DNA of 64,000 bases from Paeniglutamicibacter cryotolerans (GTDB lineage Bacteria; Actinomycetota; Actinomycetes; Actinomycetales; Micrococcaceae). The notes under the pieces are model-generated. The model did no database searches. It saw only the letters and a list, made by a program, of their open reading frames with translations, and had not been told where the DNA came from. Each line of letters opens with the position of its first letter. The first letter of the stretch is position 1. Position numbers and translations under genes: made by a program. Where the stretch lies: the NCBI RefSeq assembly GCF_014190875.1, contig NZ_JACHVS010000002.1, positions 124,001 through 188,000 on the forward strand. The letters run 5' to 3'. Below, piece by piece: positions 1 to 8,776 of the stretch.

Positions 1-2
1 AC

Positions 3-3000
3 GCGGTGCTCGAGCACTCGGGCCTGGCCCCGGACTCGCACTCCGGCAAGGACCTGCTGACCATCCTCGAGACCTACCCGCGCGACGAACTGTTCCAGAT
101 GGAGGTCGGTGACCTCACCGAAACCGTGCTGGGCATCCTGAGCCTGCAGGAACGCCGCCGGACCTCGCTGTTCCTGCGCCCCGACGTGTACGGGCGCTTC
201 ATGAACGCGATGGTGTACATGCCCCGTGACCGCTACACCACCAGCGTGCGCCTGCGCGTCGAAGCCGAGCTGAAGGCAGCCTATGGCGCCCAGACGGTGG
301 ACTTCGAGGTCCGCATGTCCGAGTCCTCGCTGGTACGCGTGTTCTTCCGCATCCGTCTGCGCAAGGGCGCCTCCGTCCCGCAGGTCGACCGCGCAGAACT
401 GGAGAACCGCCTGGTTCGCGCCGTGCGTTCCTGGTCCGAGGGAGTGGACCAGGTGATGCGCGAGCGCTTCGCTGGCGAGGAAGCCGCCCGACTCTCCGCC
501 GAGTGGGCGAACGCCTTCCCGGCCGCCTATCGCGTCGAATTCGAGGTCGAGGACGCGCTGGCCGACATCGAACGCTTCTGGGTCCTGGACGAACCGGGCC
601 ACGAGGGTCCGGTCATCCACCTCTACGTCCCGGCCGACCTGCCCGAAGACAGCCCGCTGAACGCCCGCATGAAGCTCTACCTCACGGCCCCGATCTCGCT
701 GAGCCGGATCCTTCCGGTGCTGCAGAACCTCGGCCTGGAGGTCGTGGAGGAACGCCCGTTCGAGATCACCCGCGGCGACGGCCAAGTGCGCTACCTCTAC
801 GACCTGGGACTGCACTTCCCCGACGGTGTGGAACCGCTGGCCACTCAGGATCGGCTCTCGGACGCATACTCCGCCGTGGTGCTCGGGCGCTCCGAGTCCG
901 ACGCCTTCGACCGCCTGGTGTTGCATGAGGGCATGGACTGGCGCGAAGTCAGCCTGCTGCGTGCCTACGCCAAGTACCTGCGCCAGCTCGGTGTGACCAA
1001 CTCCTATTTGTTCATCTGCGACACGCTGCTGGGCAACCCGGACGTCACCCACGCGCTGCTGTCACTGTTCCAGGGCACATTCGACCCGGAGCGTTCGGCT
1101 TCCGAACGCGAGGCTATCCGCACCGCGGCGCACGAGGCGCTGGCGGCGGCTCTGGAAAAGGTCCCGACCCTTGACGCAGATCGGCTGCTGCGCCGCTTCG
1201 TGAACCTCATCGAGGCCACGGTGCGCACCAACTACTACAACGACCCCGAGGCGCTGGCCTTCAAGCTGTTGCCGGGCAAGATCGACGGCGCACCGTTCCC
1301 GCGACCGAAGTATGAGATCTGGGTCTACTCCCCGCGCGTGGAGGGCACGCACCTGCGTTACGGCGAGGTCGCCCGTGGCGGGCTGCGCTGGTCCGACCGC
1401 CGCGAGGACTTCCGTACCGAGGTGCTGGGCCTGGTCAAGGCGCAGATGGTGAAGAACTCGGTCATCGTGCCCACCGGCGCCAAGGGCGGCTTCTTTGCCA
1501 AGGAACTTCCGAACCCGGCAGTTGACCGCAACGGCTGGATGGAGGAGGGCAAGGCAGCCTATCGGATCTTCATCCGTTCGCTGCTGGAACTCACCGACAA
1601 CCTAGTCACCGACGAAACCGGCGAGCACGTGGTCCCGCCGACCGGCGTCGTGCGCCTGGACGGGGATGACACCTACCTGGTGGTCGCCGCCGATAAGGGC
1701 ACGGCGTCCTTCTCCGATATTGCCAACGTGATCTCCGAAGACCGCGGCCACTGGCTTGGCGATGCCTTCGCCTCAGGCGGATCCATCGGCTACGACCACA
1801 AGGCCATGGGCATCACGGCCCGCGGCGCCTGGGAATCGGTCAAGCGCCACTTCTCCGAATTCGCCCTGGACACCCAGACCGACGAATTCACCGCCGTCGG
1901 CATCGGCGACATGTCAGGTGACGTGTTCGGCAACGGGCTGCTGCGCACCCGCACGGTGAAGCTGATCGCCGCGTTCGACCACCGTGACATCTTCCTGGAC
2001 CCGAGCCCGGAGCCGGGTGCCGCCTTCGACGAGCGTGCGCGCCTGTACGAGGTGCCGCGTTCCTCTTGGGCCGACTACGACAAGGACCTGATCTCGGCCG
2101 GAGGCGGCGTCTTCTCGCGCTCGCTGAAGTCGGTCCCGGTCTCCCCGGAAATCCGCGCCGCGCTCGGCTTGGATGCGACGGTGAGCGCCATGGCACCGAA
2201 CGACCTGCTCAAGGCAATCCTGCGCGCACCGGCCGACCTGCTCTACAACGGCGGCATCGGAACCTACATCAAGTCCTCCGCCGAGACTCACCAGGAGGTC
2301 GGAGACCGCGCAAACGACGCGATCCGCATCGACGGCGCCGAGGTGCGCGTGAAGGTGATCGGCGAGGGCGGTAACCTTGGCATGACCCAGCGTGGCCGCA
2401 TCGAAGCGGCACTGAACGGCGTCATCTTGAACACCGACGCCATCGACAACTCCGCCGGTGTCGACTGCTCGGACCACGAGGTGAACATCAAGATCTTCGT
2501 GGACCGCATGGTTCGCGCAGGGAAGCTGGATCCGGCCGAACGCGCCGCGTTCCTGCACTCGATGTCCGACGAGGTCGGCCGCCTGGTGCTGAAGACCAAC
2601 TTCGACCAGAACGTACTGCTGCTCAACGAAAAGCAGGAGCTTTCCTCCTGGGCCGCGGCCTTCGAACGGCTGATGGACTGGCTCGAGGTGCATGCTGACC
2701 TTGACCGTTCGCTGGAGTTCCTGCCCACTACGGAGGAGCTCGAGGCACGCCTGGCAACCGGCAAGTCGCTCACGGCACCGGAGCTCGCAGTACTCGTTGC
2801 GTACGCGAAGATCCAGCTGGCATCGGCCCTTGCCGCCAGCGACCTGCCGGATGATCCGCACTTTGCCGCCACGTTGCGCGATTACTTCCCGCACCAGATC
2901 GGCGACCGTTTCGCCGCCGAACTGGACACGCACCCGCTGCGCCGGGAGATCATCTCCACCATGGTGGCAAACGACATGGTCAACATGGGTGGCATCACCT

Positions 3001-3791
3001 ATGCGTTCCGGGCCATGGAGGAAACCGGTGCGTCCGAGGCGATGGTAGCCAAGGCCTTCGTCGCACTGCGGGGGATCTACGAGTTCGATAAGCAGTTCGA
3101 CGGCCTTGCCGCGCTGCCGGCGGACTTCCCGGCCGAGCACGCCTGCCGTGCGCACTCGGACATGCGCCGGATGCTCGACCGTTGTACGCGCTGGTTCATC
3201 AACCACGTCGACCGCGGTAATACTGTCTCGCAGAACATTGAAAAGTACTCCGCGACAGTGCGTTCGTTGCGATCGCGCGTTGGTTCGCTGGTCCGCGGTG
3301 TCGATGCCGAACGCGAGAAGGCCTGGAAGGCAGAAGCGCTGGCCTGGGGCATGCCCGAGGATCTCGCCAAGTTGCGCAGCAGCCAGTTCGAGAGCTTCGT
3401 GCTGTTGGACATTGCGCGGCTCGCTGCCAGCAGGAGCGAGCCGGCGGAAGAGATCGCGAAGATCTACTACGTGATCTACGAGCGCTTCATGGTGGATTCG
3501 CTGCTCGAGCGCATCACTTCCCTGCCGCGGGCCGACCGCTGGCAGGCACTGGCGAGGGCTGCGTTGCGCGATGACCTGTACTCCACGGTCATCGATTTCA
3601 CCCGCGACGTGCTCGAGGACGCACCGGAACCGGGTCAGGCGCTCGCGCGCGTCATCACCTGGGAAGGCCGCAACGCGGCTAATCTGGATCGTGCAAAGAA
3701 CATGTTCGCTGAGGTGAACCGGCTGGAGCGCGATGACATGGCGTCCCTGTCGGTGGCCCTGCGGCTGTTGCGTTCCATCGTACGGAGGTAA
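3..3791 (+). CDS. gdh: NAD-specific glutamate dehydrogenase, large (GDH180-type), 5' truncated by window
   Basis: This is the C-terminal ~1262 residues of the large bacterial NAD-dependent glutamate dehydrogenase (family usually ~1600 aa), which converts glutamate to 2-oxoglutarate and ammonia in the cytoplasm. The frame is open at the window edge, so the real start lies upstream. The dehydrogenase core is visible as ARGGLRWSDRREDFRTEVLG followed by LVKAQMVKNSVIVPTGAKGG, which carries the catalytic-lysine region, and later VKVIGEGGNLGMTQ in the nucleotide-binding part. The frame runs intact to a TAA at 3789. The histidine kinase start follows 4 nt later, so the two are probably co-transcribed. 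Confidence 0.93.
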   Translation, partial: AVLEHSGLAPDSHSGKDLLTILETYPRDELFQMEVGDLTETVLGILSLQERRRTSLFLRPDVYGRFMNAMVYMPRDRYTTSVRLRVEAELKAAYGAQTVDFEVRMSESSLVRVFFRIRLRKGASVPQVDRAELENRLVRAVRSWSEGVDQVMRERFAGEEAARLSAEWANAFPAAYRVEFEVEDALADIERFWVLDEPGHEGPVIHLYVPADLPEDSPLNARMKLYLTAPISLSRILPVLQNLGLEVVEERPFEITRGDGQVRYLYDLGLHFPDGVEPLATQDRLSDAYSAVVLGRSESDAFDRLVLHEGMDWREVSLLRAYAKYLRQLGVTNSYLFICDTLLGNPDVTHALLSLFQGTFDPERSASEREAIRTAAHEALAAALEKVPTLDADRLLRRFVNLIEATVRTNYYNDPEALAFKLLPGKIDGAPFPRPKYEIWVYSPRVEGTHLRYGEVARGGLRWSDRREDFRTEVLGLVKAQMVKNSVIVPTGAKGGFFAKELPNPAVDRNGWMEEGKAAYRIFIRSLLELTDNLVTDETGEHVVPPTGVVRLDGDDTYLVVAADKGTASFSDIANVISEDRGHWLGDAFASGGSIGYDHKAMGITARGAWESVKRHFSEFALDTQTDEFTAVGIGDMSGDVFGNGLLRTRTVKLIAAFDHRDIFLDPSPEPGAAFDERARLYEVPRSSWADYDKDLISAGGGVFSRSLKSVPVSPEIRAALGLDATVSAMAPNDLLKAILRAPADLLYNGGIGTYIKSSAETHQEVGDRANDAIRIDGAEVRVKVIGEGGNLGMTQRGRIEAALNGVILNTDAIDNSAGVDCSDHEVNIKIFVDRMVRAGKLDPAERAAFLHSMSDEVGRLVLKTNFDQNVLLLNEKQELSSWAAAFERLMDWLEVHADLDRSLEFLPTTEELEARLATGKSLTAPELAVLVAYAKIQLASALAASDLPDDPHFAATLRDYFPHQIGDRFAAELDTHPLRREIISTMVANDMVNMGGITYAFRAMEETGASEAMVAKAFVALRGIYEFDKQFDGLAALPADFPAEHACRAHSDMRRMLDRCTRWFINHVDRGNTVSQNIEKYSATVRSLRSRVGSLVRGVDAEREKAWKAEALAWGMPEDLAKLRSSQFESFVLLDIARLAASRSEPAEEIAKIYYVIYERFMVDSLLERITSLPRADRWQALARAALRDDLYSTVIDFTRDVLEDAPEPGQALARVITWEGRNAANLDRAKNMFAEVNRLERDDMASLSVALRLLRSIVRR

Positions 3792-3795
3792 TTCC

Positions 3796-5271
3796 TTGGC
3801 CATCTTCACGGACCCGATTCGCGAGTATGCCGATTTCGGCCCTGGAGATGAGGAATGGCTCCACCTGCTGGTGGGGGACTGGCAACTGGTATCGGATCTG
3901 GCCTTCTCGGATCTGGTGCTATGGTTCCCGGCCCCCGAGGGGACGTACGTGGCCTTGGCCCACGTACGTCCCTCCACCTCGCACACCGCCTTCCACACCG
4001 ACTTCGTGGGGGAGCGGATCCGCAAGGACCTCAAGCCGCTGGTGCAGCGCGCCTGGGAAACCCAGCTGATGCAGCACCCGGACGAGGACCAGTGGTCCGG
4101 GGACGCAGAGATGCGCATCGAGGCGGTGCCGATGGTGCGCAACGGCCGAACCCTGGCGGTCGTCACCTCGCATATGGACCTGACCAGTTCGCGCATGCCC
4201 TCGCGGCTGGAGCTGACCTACCGGCAGTGTGCCCAGGACCTGCTGAGGATGTGCACCCAGGGGCTGTGGCCCGACTTCGCCACGCCCACCGGATCCAAGC
4301 GTGGGGCCCCGCGCGTGGGTGACGGGCTGATCAGGATGGACTCCGAGGGGATCGTGCAGTACGCGAGCCCCAACGGGGTCTCTGCGTACCGCCGCCTGGG
4401 CGGTGCGGACACGCTGGAGGGCAAGTCCCTGGCCGAGGTCACCACCGGTCTGCTGAAGGACCGTCGGATGACCGACGAGTCGCTGCCACTGGTGGTTACC
4501 GGGCGCATGCCCTGGCGTACGGAGGTCGAATCGCGCGGCGTGACGCTCTCGCTGCGGGCCATCCCGCTGCGCGACGGGGGGCACCGCTACGGTGCTCTGG
4601 TGCTGTGCCGCGACGTGACCGAGCTGCGTCGCCGCGAAAAGGAGCTGGTCTCCAAGGACGCGACGATCCGCGAGATCCACCACCGCGTGAAGAACAACCT
4701 GCAGACCGTCGCCGCACTGCTGCGCATGCAGTCGCGGCGGATGAAGTCCGAGGAGGGGCGGCAGGGCCTGGACCAGGCGATGCGCCGCGTGGCGACCATC
4801 GCCTCGGTGCACGAGACGCTGTCCCAGGGGCTGAGCCAGAGCGTGGACTTCGACGAACTGATCGAGCGCCAGTTCCGGCTCATTGCCGAGATCGCCTCAC
4901 CGGGCCAAACGGTGCGCACCGAGCGCACCGGCACCTTCGGCCCGCTTCCGGCCGAGCTGGCCACCCCGCTGTCGCTGGTGATCAACGAGCTGGTCACCAA
5001 CGCCGTCGAACATGGCCTACGCGAAAAGAGCGGTCTCGTCTCGCTCGACGCCGAACGCTTCACCGGCACGGAGGGCGATGACCGGTTGCGCGTGACCATC
5101 AGCGACGACGGGGTCGGTTTGCCGCCCGAGCCTCGCGCCGAGGGCCTGGGCCTGCAAATCGTGCGGACCCTGGTGGACTCCGAGCTGGCCGGGACCATCT
5201 CCTGGTCCGACCGCAAGGGCCCCGGGACCCGGGTGGTCATCGACCTGCCGGTGCCCGACCAGCGGCGCTGA
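3796..5271 (+). CDS. pdtaS: PdtaS-type sensor histidine kinase (HisKA_2 family)
   Basis: 491 aa soluble histidine kinase. The order is an N-terminal GAF-like region (~1-140), a PAS-like region (~175-290), then the HisKA_2 dimerisation box IREIHHRVKNNLQTVAALL with the phospho-accepting His, and a HATPase_c domain with N-box VINELVTNAVEHG and G-box SDDGVGLP. No membrane segment is seen, which fits the cytosolic PdtaS of Mycobacterium; its partner there is the ANTAR antiterminator PdtaR, which is not in this window. I chose the TTG at 3796 because GGAGG at 3784-3788 is spaced 7 nt from it and the product begins MAIFTDPIREYA. An upstream ATG at 3733 would overlap the dehydrogenase by 59 bp. Confidence 0.88.
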   Translation: MAIFTDPIREYADFGPGDEEWLHLLVGDWQLVSDLAFSDLVLWFPAPEGTYVALAHVRPSTSHTAFHTDFVGERIRKDLKPLVQRAWETQLMQHPDEDQWSGDAEMRIEAVPMVRNGRTLAVVTSHMDLTSSRMPSRLELTYRQCAQDLLRMCTQGLWPDFATPTGSKRGAPRVGDGLIRMDSEGIVQYASPNGVSAYRRLGGADTLEGKSLAEVTTGLLKDRRMTDESLPLVVTGRMPWRTEVESRGVTLSLRAIPLRDGGHRYGALVLCRDVTELRRREKELVSKDATIREIHHRVKNNLQTVAALLRMQSRRMKSEEGRQGLDQAMRRVATIASVHETLSQGLSQSVDFDELIERQFRLIAEIASPGQTVRTERTGTFGPLPAELATPLSLVINELVTNAVEHGLREKSGLVSLDAERFTGTEGDDRLRVTISDDGVGLPPEPRAEGLGLQIVRTLVDSELAGTISWSDRKGPGTRVVIDLPVPDQRR

Positions 5272-5296
5272 GCCTCGGCCGCACTGGACCCCCGCT

Positions 5297-5362
5297 AGGC
5301 GAAAAAGCAGCTGCCCGCGACCAAGGAGAGAATCCCGGTCGCGGGCAGCTGCTTTTTCGCCT
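5297..5362. terminator. bidirectional terminator between pdtaS and the LysM gene
   Basis: A perfect 26-bp inverted repeat (5297-5322 with 5337-5362) encloses a 14-nt loop. The arms contain an A5 run on the left and a T5 run on the right, so the hairpin has a U-tract in both directions. It lies between the two convergent stop codons. Confidence 0.9.
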
Positions 5363-5366
5363 GTTG

Positions 5367-6914
5367 TTAGAAGCGCAGCATGTGTGTGCGCACGCTGGCG
5401 ACGTAGCGCTTGGTGTCCGGATACATGCCGTACTTCCGCACGCCACCCTGGCCCTGGTAGTAGGAGGCGATGCCGATGTCCAGGTTCGGGCTGGTCTTCT
5501 GCAGTGCGCGGATGATCGCAATGCCGGCGGTCACGTTGTCCTGCGGAACCAACAGGTCAAGCGGACGGCCGACCAGGTCGGAGGCCCACTTGCCGGAGCT
5601 CGGGATCACCTGCATGACGCCGATGGCGTTGGCCGGGGAGACCGAGGCCATGTCGAAGCTTGATTCCTGGAACGCGTGAGCCAGGGCCAGCGACGGGTCC
5701 ACGCCCATGGAGCGGGCGGTGGAGGCGATCATTACCTGCATGGCCGCGCGGCTGGGCAGGTTACGTGAAAGCAGCTCACGCTTGTTCTCGTTGGCCGAGG
5801 CCACCGTCGCACCCGGGTAGGTGTAATGCAGGAATTGGTTCGAGACCAGCGGCTTGGTGGTGCTTCCCTGATTGGACGTGGCGGGCTTCGGGGTAGAGTT
5901 CGCCACGCCGGAGAGCTTCAGCTTCTGCCCGGGGTAGATGATCGTGGAGGAGGTGAAGCCGTTGGCCGTCAGCAGCGTCGCCAGCGAGACGCCCTTGGCC
6001 CGGGCAATGCCGTAGAGCGTGTCACCGGAGCGCACCAGGTGGCTTCCGGTACCGGCTGTGGCCGTGGCGGCCGTGGCGGCCGTGGCGGCCGGCGCCTTGG
6101 GCGCGGTGGATGCGGTGGGCGCCTTGGCCTGCCCGCCGCCCAGGTTCAGCTTCTGGTTGACGAAGATCGTGTCGCTGGCACGCAGGCCGGTGGTTGCCAA
6201 CAGCTCGGCCAGGCTCATGTCATGGCGGGCGGCGATGCGCGAGAGAGTATCCCCGGCGACCACGGTATAGCTGGAGGGTCCGGCCGAATGCTTGGGGCCT
6301 GCAGGATTGGCCGCGGCCGCCGCGGGCTTGGCCCGGGTACCGCTGAGCTTGATCTTCTGGTTGACATAGATCGTCGAGTTGCGGTTCAGCCCGCTGGATG
6401 CCAGCACCTGGGCCAGGGTCAGGCCATGGCGGGCGGCGATGCCCGAAAGCGTGTCGCCGGAGGCCACCGTGTAGGTGATGGCCGTGCCGGTGGCCACCTT
6501 GGTGGCGGGTGCGGAGGAGGTGGTTGACTTTCCGCGCAGCGTGAGCACCTGGCCGACACCGATGACATTGGCGGAAGGGAGCTTGTTCAGCTTCACGAGC
6601 GCAGCGACATCGACGCCGTACTTCTTGGCGATGCCGGAAAGCGTGTCGCCGCCCTTTACCCGAACCGTGGTGGCGGGTGCCTTGGGCGCTGCGGCACCCA
6701 GGGAGGGAACCCGGGAGGCGACCAGGTGTGCGCTGATGCGTGCCTCGGCTGCCTGCAGGTTTGCTCCGGTGACGAGCCGGGGCTGCAGCCCGCTACGGGC
6801 CGGAGCCTCGATGGCGAGTGCGGGGCCGGCTAGCGACCCGAAAACTACGGCGGGGATGGCAGCGCCGGCTACGACGCTGATATTACGGGTCCGGCGCTGC
6901 GGGACGTGGGCCAT
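5367..6914 (-). CDS. secreted lytic transglycosylase with four LysM domains
   Basis: 515 aa. The N-terminus has basic residues and a hydrophobic stretch ending GSLAGPALA, a Sec signal peptide with a likely AxA cleavage site near residue 34. Four LysM repeats follow, each with the GDTLSGIA-type core (GDTLSGIAKKYG, GDTLSGIAARHG, GDTLSRIAARHD, GDTLYGIARAKG), joined by Ala/Pro/Thr-rich linkers. The C-terminal ~130 residues are a goose-type/SLT lysozyme fold: catalytic Glu in FQESSF, then NAIGVMQVIPSSG. Inferred role: a peptidoglycan-bound muramidase that cleaves glycan strands during wall turnover. It is transcribed divergently from the Rv2175c-like gene, and the shared intergenic region carries a repeat array that may control it. 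Confidence 0.9.
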   Translation of the reverse strand: MAHVPQRRTRNISVVAGAAIPAVVFGSLAGPALAIEAPARSGLQPRLVTGANLQAAEARISAHLVASRVPSLGAAAPKAPATTVRVKGGDTLSGIAKKYGVDVAALVKLNKLPSANVIGVGQVLTLRGKSTTSSAPATKVATGTAITYTVASGDTLSGIAARHGLTLAQVLASSGLNRNSTIYVNQKIKLSGTRAKPAAAAANPAGPKHSAGPSSYTVVAGDTLSRIAARHDMSLAELLATTGLRASDTIFVNQKLNLGGGQAKAPTASTAPKAPAATAATAATATAGTGSHLVRSGDTLYGIARAKGVSLATLLTANGFTSSTIIYPGQKLKLSGVANSTPKPATSNQGSTTKPLVSNQFLHYTYPGATVASANENKRELLSRNLPSRAAMQVMIASTARSMGVDPSLALAHAFQESSFDMASVSPANAIGVMQVIPSSGKWASDLVGRPLDLLVPQDNVTAGIAIIRALQKTSPNLDIGIASYYQGQGGVRKYGMYPDTKRYVASVRTHMLRF

Positions 6915-6984
6915 GGAACATCCTCTGCTGGTGGTGACGGAGACCGTCTGGGCACAGCCGTGCAGTGGTCCCCCCAGGGGAGCG

Positions 6985-7026
6985 TGTGACTACTGTGACT
7001 GATGTTGCGAGTGTGACGTAAGTGAA
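6985..7026. promoter_or_regulatory. 9-bp-phased TGTGAC repeat array (possible MtrA box)
   Basis: TGTGAC occurs at 6985, 6994 and 7012, with a degenerate TGTTGC at 7003 and AGTGAA at 7021, so five units fall on a 9-bp period. On the minus strand, towards the LysM hydrolase start, this reads GTCACA-N3-GTCACA. That resembles the direct repeat described for the response regulator MtrA, which controls peptidoglycan hydrolases in mycobacteria. The assignment is an inference from motif and target type. Confidence 0.45.
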
Positions 7027-7045
7027 TCTACACCACTTAAGTGAA
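7019..7045. promoter_or_regulatory. TAAGTGAA direct repeat with a CACTTAAGTG palindrome
   Basis: TAAGTGAA is repeated at 7019-7026 and 7038-7045, 19 bp apart. The second copy lies inside the perfect 10-bp palindrome CACTTAAGTG at 7034-7043. The site sits between divergent starts at 6914 and 7121 and could serve either gene. No regulator is recognised for it. Confidence 0.35.
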
Positions 7046-7120
7046 CAAATGAAAGATTCATAACGATTGTTTTGGGCGTTTATGCACCCGCGGGCGCGGT
7101 GGATGTGGCACGCTTGGTGG

Positions 7121-7474
7121 GTGAGCAATATTGAAAACCTCGTCACCAAGTGGCTGACCCTTCCCGACCTGGCCGAGCAGCTGGATGTATCCATCAAGCG
7201 GGTGCACAGTCTGCTCGATGAGCGCGCCATCGTCTGCGCGCGCATTGGCAAGGGCAAGGTCCGCGCCGTTCCGGCAGATTTCATGCTCGACGGGCACCTG
7301 GTCGAAAGCCTGAAGGGCACCATTTCCGTGCTGGTCGACTCCGGTTACACGGATGAGGAACTGCTGGAGTGGCTGTTCACCGCCGATGAATCCCTGCCCG
7401 GAACCCCGATGGAAGCCCTGCGGTTGGGCCGCAAGACCGAAATCCGCCGCCGCGCGCAGGCCCTGAGCTGGTAA
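7121..7474 (+). CDS. Rv2175c-like winged-HTH DNA-binding protein
   Basis: 117 aa. An N-terminal helix-turn-helix (WLTLPDLAEQLDVSIKRVHSLL) is followed by a small wing (RIGKGKVRAVPADF) and the C-terminal Rv2175c_C-type segment ending ELLEWLFTADESL...RRRAQALSW, which closely resembles the end of M. tuberculosis Rv2175c. That protein binds DNA and is a substrate of the kinase PknL. Rv2175c also lies close to an idsA-type prenyl synthase, as here. I chose the GTG at 7121, the first start that gives the family's N-terminus; an ATG at 7085 or earlier would add an Arg/Trp-rich tail with no family support. No strong ribosome binding site is seen. Confidence 0.8.
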   Translation: MSNIENLVTKWLTLPDLAEQLDVSIKRVHSLLDERAIVCARIGKGKVRAVPADFMLDGHLVESLKGTISVLVDSGYTDEELLEWLFTADESLPGTPMEALRLGRKTEIRRRAQALSW

Positions 7475-7518
7475 CGAACCGGTCACCGGACTCGCGCCGG
7501 TAACACCATTGCATGACA

Positions 7519-7556
7519 AAACAGGCACGGCCCGCATCTGCGGGACGTGCCTGTTT
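7519..7556. terminator. bidirectional terminator
   Basis: Arms 7519-7529 and 7546-7556 (AAACAGGCACG / CGTGCCTGTTT) extend inward through CCCGC/GCGGG to a 4-nt loop. The A and T runs at the outer ends serve both strands, between convergent genes. Confidence 0.85.
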
Positions 7557-7572
7557 CACGTGGAGGTCCGAA

Positions 7573-8688
7573 TCATGACTTGCGTTCGATGGCGGCCAGC
7601 CCAAGCACCCGCAGCGCCTCGCGCAGGTGGGGCAGAACCGGCAGCAACTCCAGGGCTGAGAGCCCCTGGGCAGTCAGTGCGGAGATGGAATCCTCGGTTG
7701 CCTTCAGCGCCCCGCAGGATTCAAGCAGCGTACGCATGGAGTCCACCTCGGCTTCGGCGAGGTCTTCGGCCCCGAGCCGCTGCTGGATGAATTCCTGCTC
7801 GGAGGGCGATGCCAGCGTCAGCGCGTGGGCGATGATTTCGGTCCGTTTGCCTTCGCGCAGGTCGTCGCCGGCAGGCTTGCCGGTGATCCCGGGGTCGCCG
7901 AAGACGCCCAGCACGTCGTCGCGCAGCTGGAAGGCCTCGCCCATGGGCAGGGCGAAGCGGGAATACGCCTCGAGCAGGCCCCGGTCGGCTCCGGCGAGGG
8001 CTCCGCCCAGGAGGATTGGGTTCTCGGCCGAGTACTTCGCCGATTTGTAGCGGACGATCGTCCGTGCCCGGGCTACCGCCTCGGCCGGGCCGTAGCTGGG
8101 ACCGGCCGATTCCTCGAGCACGTCCAGATACTGCCCCGCCATCACCTGGGTGCGCATGGTGTCGAAGATTGTCCGTGCGCCGGGGACGGCGGGGATGATG
8201 GTGCTGAAAAGTTGTTCGCTCAGCGAGAGGCAGAGGTCCCCGGCCAGCACTGATGCCGCTTCGCCGAAGCGTGCCGCGTCGCGGTGCCACCCCTCGGTGC
8301 GGTGCAGCGCCTCGAAGCGCCGATGGATAGCGGGCTGGCCGCGGCGGGTATCGGAGCGGTCGATCAGGTCGTCATGGATCAAGGCTGCTGCCTGGAATAG
8401 TTCAAGGGCGGCGCCGGCCCGGACGATCTGGTGCGAATCCGGGGAGCCTCCGGCGCCCAAGAAGCCCCAGAAGGCGAACATCGGGCGCAGCCGCTTTCCT
8501 CCCCGGGTCAGGTCCTTGATGGCCGACACCAGCTCCACTGCCGCCGGTGAGATCCCGGCAAGAATCTCGCGCTGTTCTTCCAGGAACGTGTCCAGCAGGT
8601 CTTCCACACGCGTCGCAAAGTCCGCTGACAAGGCTCGGGCGTCTGTGGTTCCCGGGATGCCCGTGGCAGAGTCAGTCATCATTTCCAT
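7573..8688 (-). CDS. idsA: polyprenyl (geranylgeranyl-type) diphosphate synthase
   Basis: 371 aa trans-prenyltransferase that extends allylic diphosphates with isopentenyl diphosphate. The first Asp-rich motif is in AALIHDDLIDRSD and the second in QLRDDVLGVFGD; both bind the Mg-diphosphate. GGKRLRPMFAFWGFLG is the family's substrate-binding region. In actinobacteria such IdsA/GrcC-like enzymes make precursors of menaquinone side chains, carotenoids or carrier lipid; chain length cannot be read from the sequence. ATG codons at 8688, 8682 and 8679 are all possible starts; the purine run just upstream of the inner two could act as a ribosome binding site for them. Confidence 0.88.
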   Translation of the reverse strand: MEMMTDSATGIPGTTDARALSADFATRVEDLLDTFLEEQREILAGISPAAVELVSAIKDLTRGGKRLRPMFAFWGFLGAGGSPDSHQIVRAGAALELFQAAALIHDDLIDRSDTRRGQPAIHRRFEALHRTEGWHRDAARFGEAASVLAGDLCLSLSEQLFSTIIPAVPGARTIFDTMRTQVMAGQYLDVLEESAGPSYGPAEAVARARTIVRYKSAKYSAENPILLGGALAGADRGLLEAYSRFALPMGEAFQLRDDVLGVFGDPGITGKPAGDDLREGKRTEIIAHALTLASPSEQEFIQQRLGAEDLAEAEVDSMRTLLESCGALKATEDSISALTAQGLSALELLPVLPHLREALRVLGLAAIERKS

Positions 8689-8763
8689 CCGTTGTAAGGG
8701 GTGAGGTGCTTAGGCATCAACTGTAGCGCTCGGAGACCGGGGGTCGCCGTCGGTGCCGCTGGC

Positions 8764-8769
8764 TATGAT
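8764..8769 (+). promoter_or_regulatory. -10 hexamer TATGAT of dinB, leaderless layout
   Basis: TATGAT (5 of 6 to TATAAT) ends 7 nt before the ATG at 8777, so transcription would begin at or one base before the start codon. No clear -35 and no Shine-Dalgarno are present. Confidence 0.5.
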
Positions 8770-8776
8770 GAATGCC

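Noticed and set aside
1914..4196. Long open frame antisense to the dehydrogenase and pdtaS
   Set aside because: Shadow of GC-rich coding sequence; His/Arg/Gly-rich composition, no domain, no ribosome binding site.
6062..6095. GGCCGTGGC short tandem repeat
   Set aside because: Codes for an Ala/Thr-rich linker between LysM domains 3 and 4; explained by the protein.
6915..7000. Possible ydaO (c-di-AMP) riboswitch before the LysM hydrolase, suggested by GGGGGACC and CCGTCA...CAGAGG
   Set aside because: Other conserved blocks of the riboswitch are missing and the leader is too short for the full fold.
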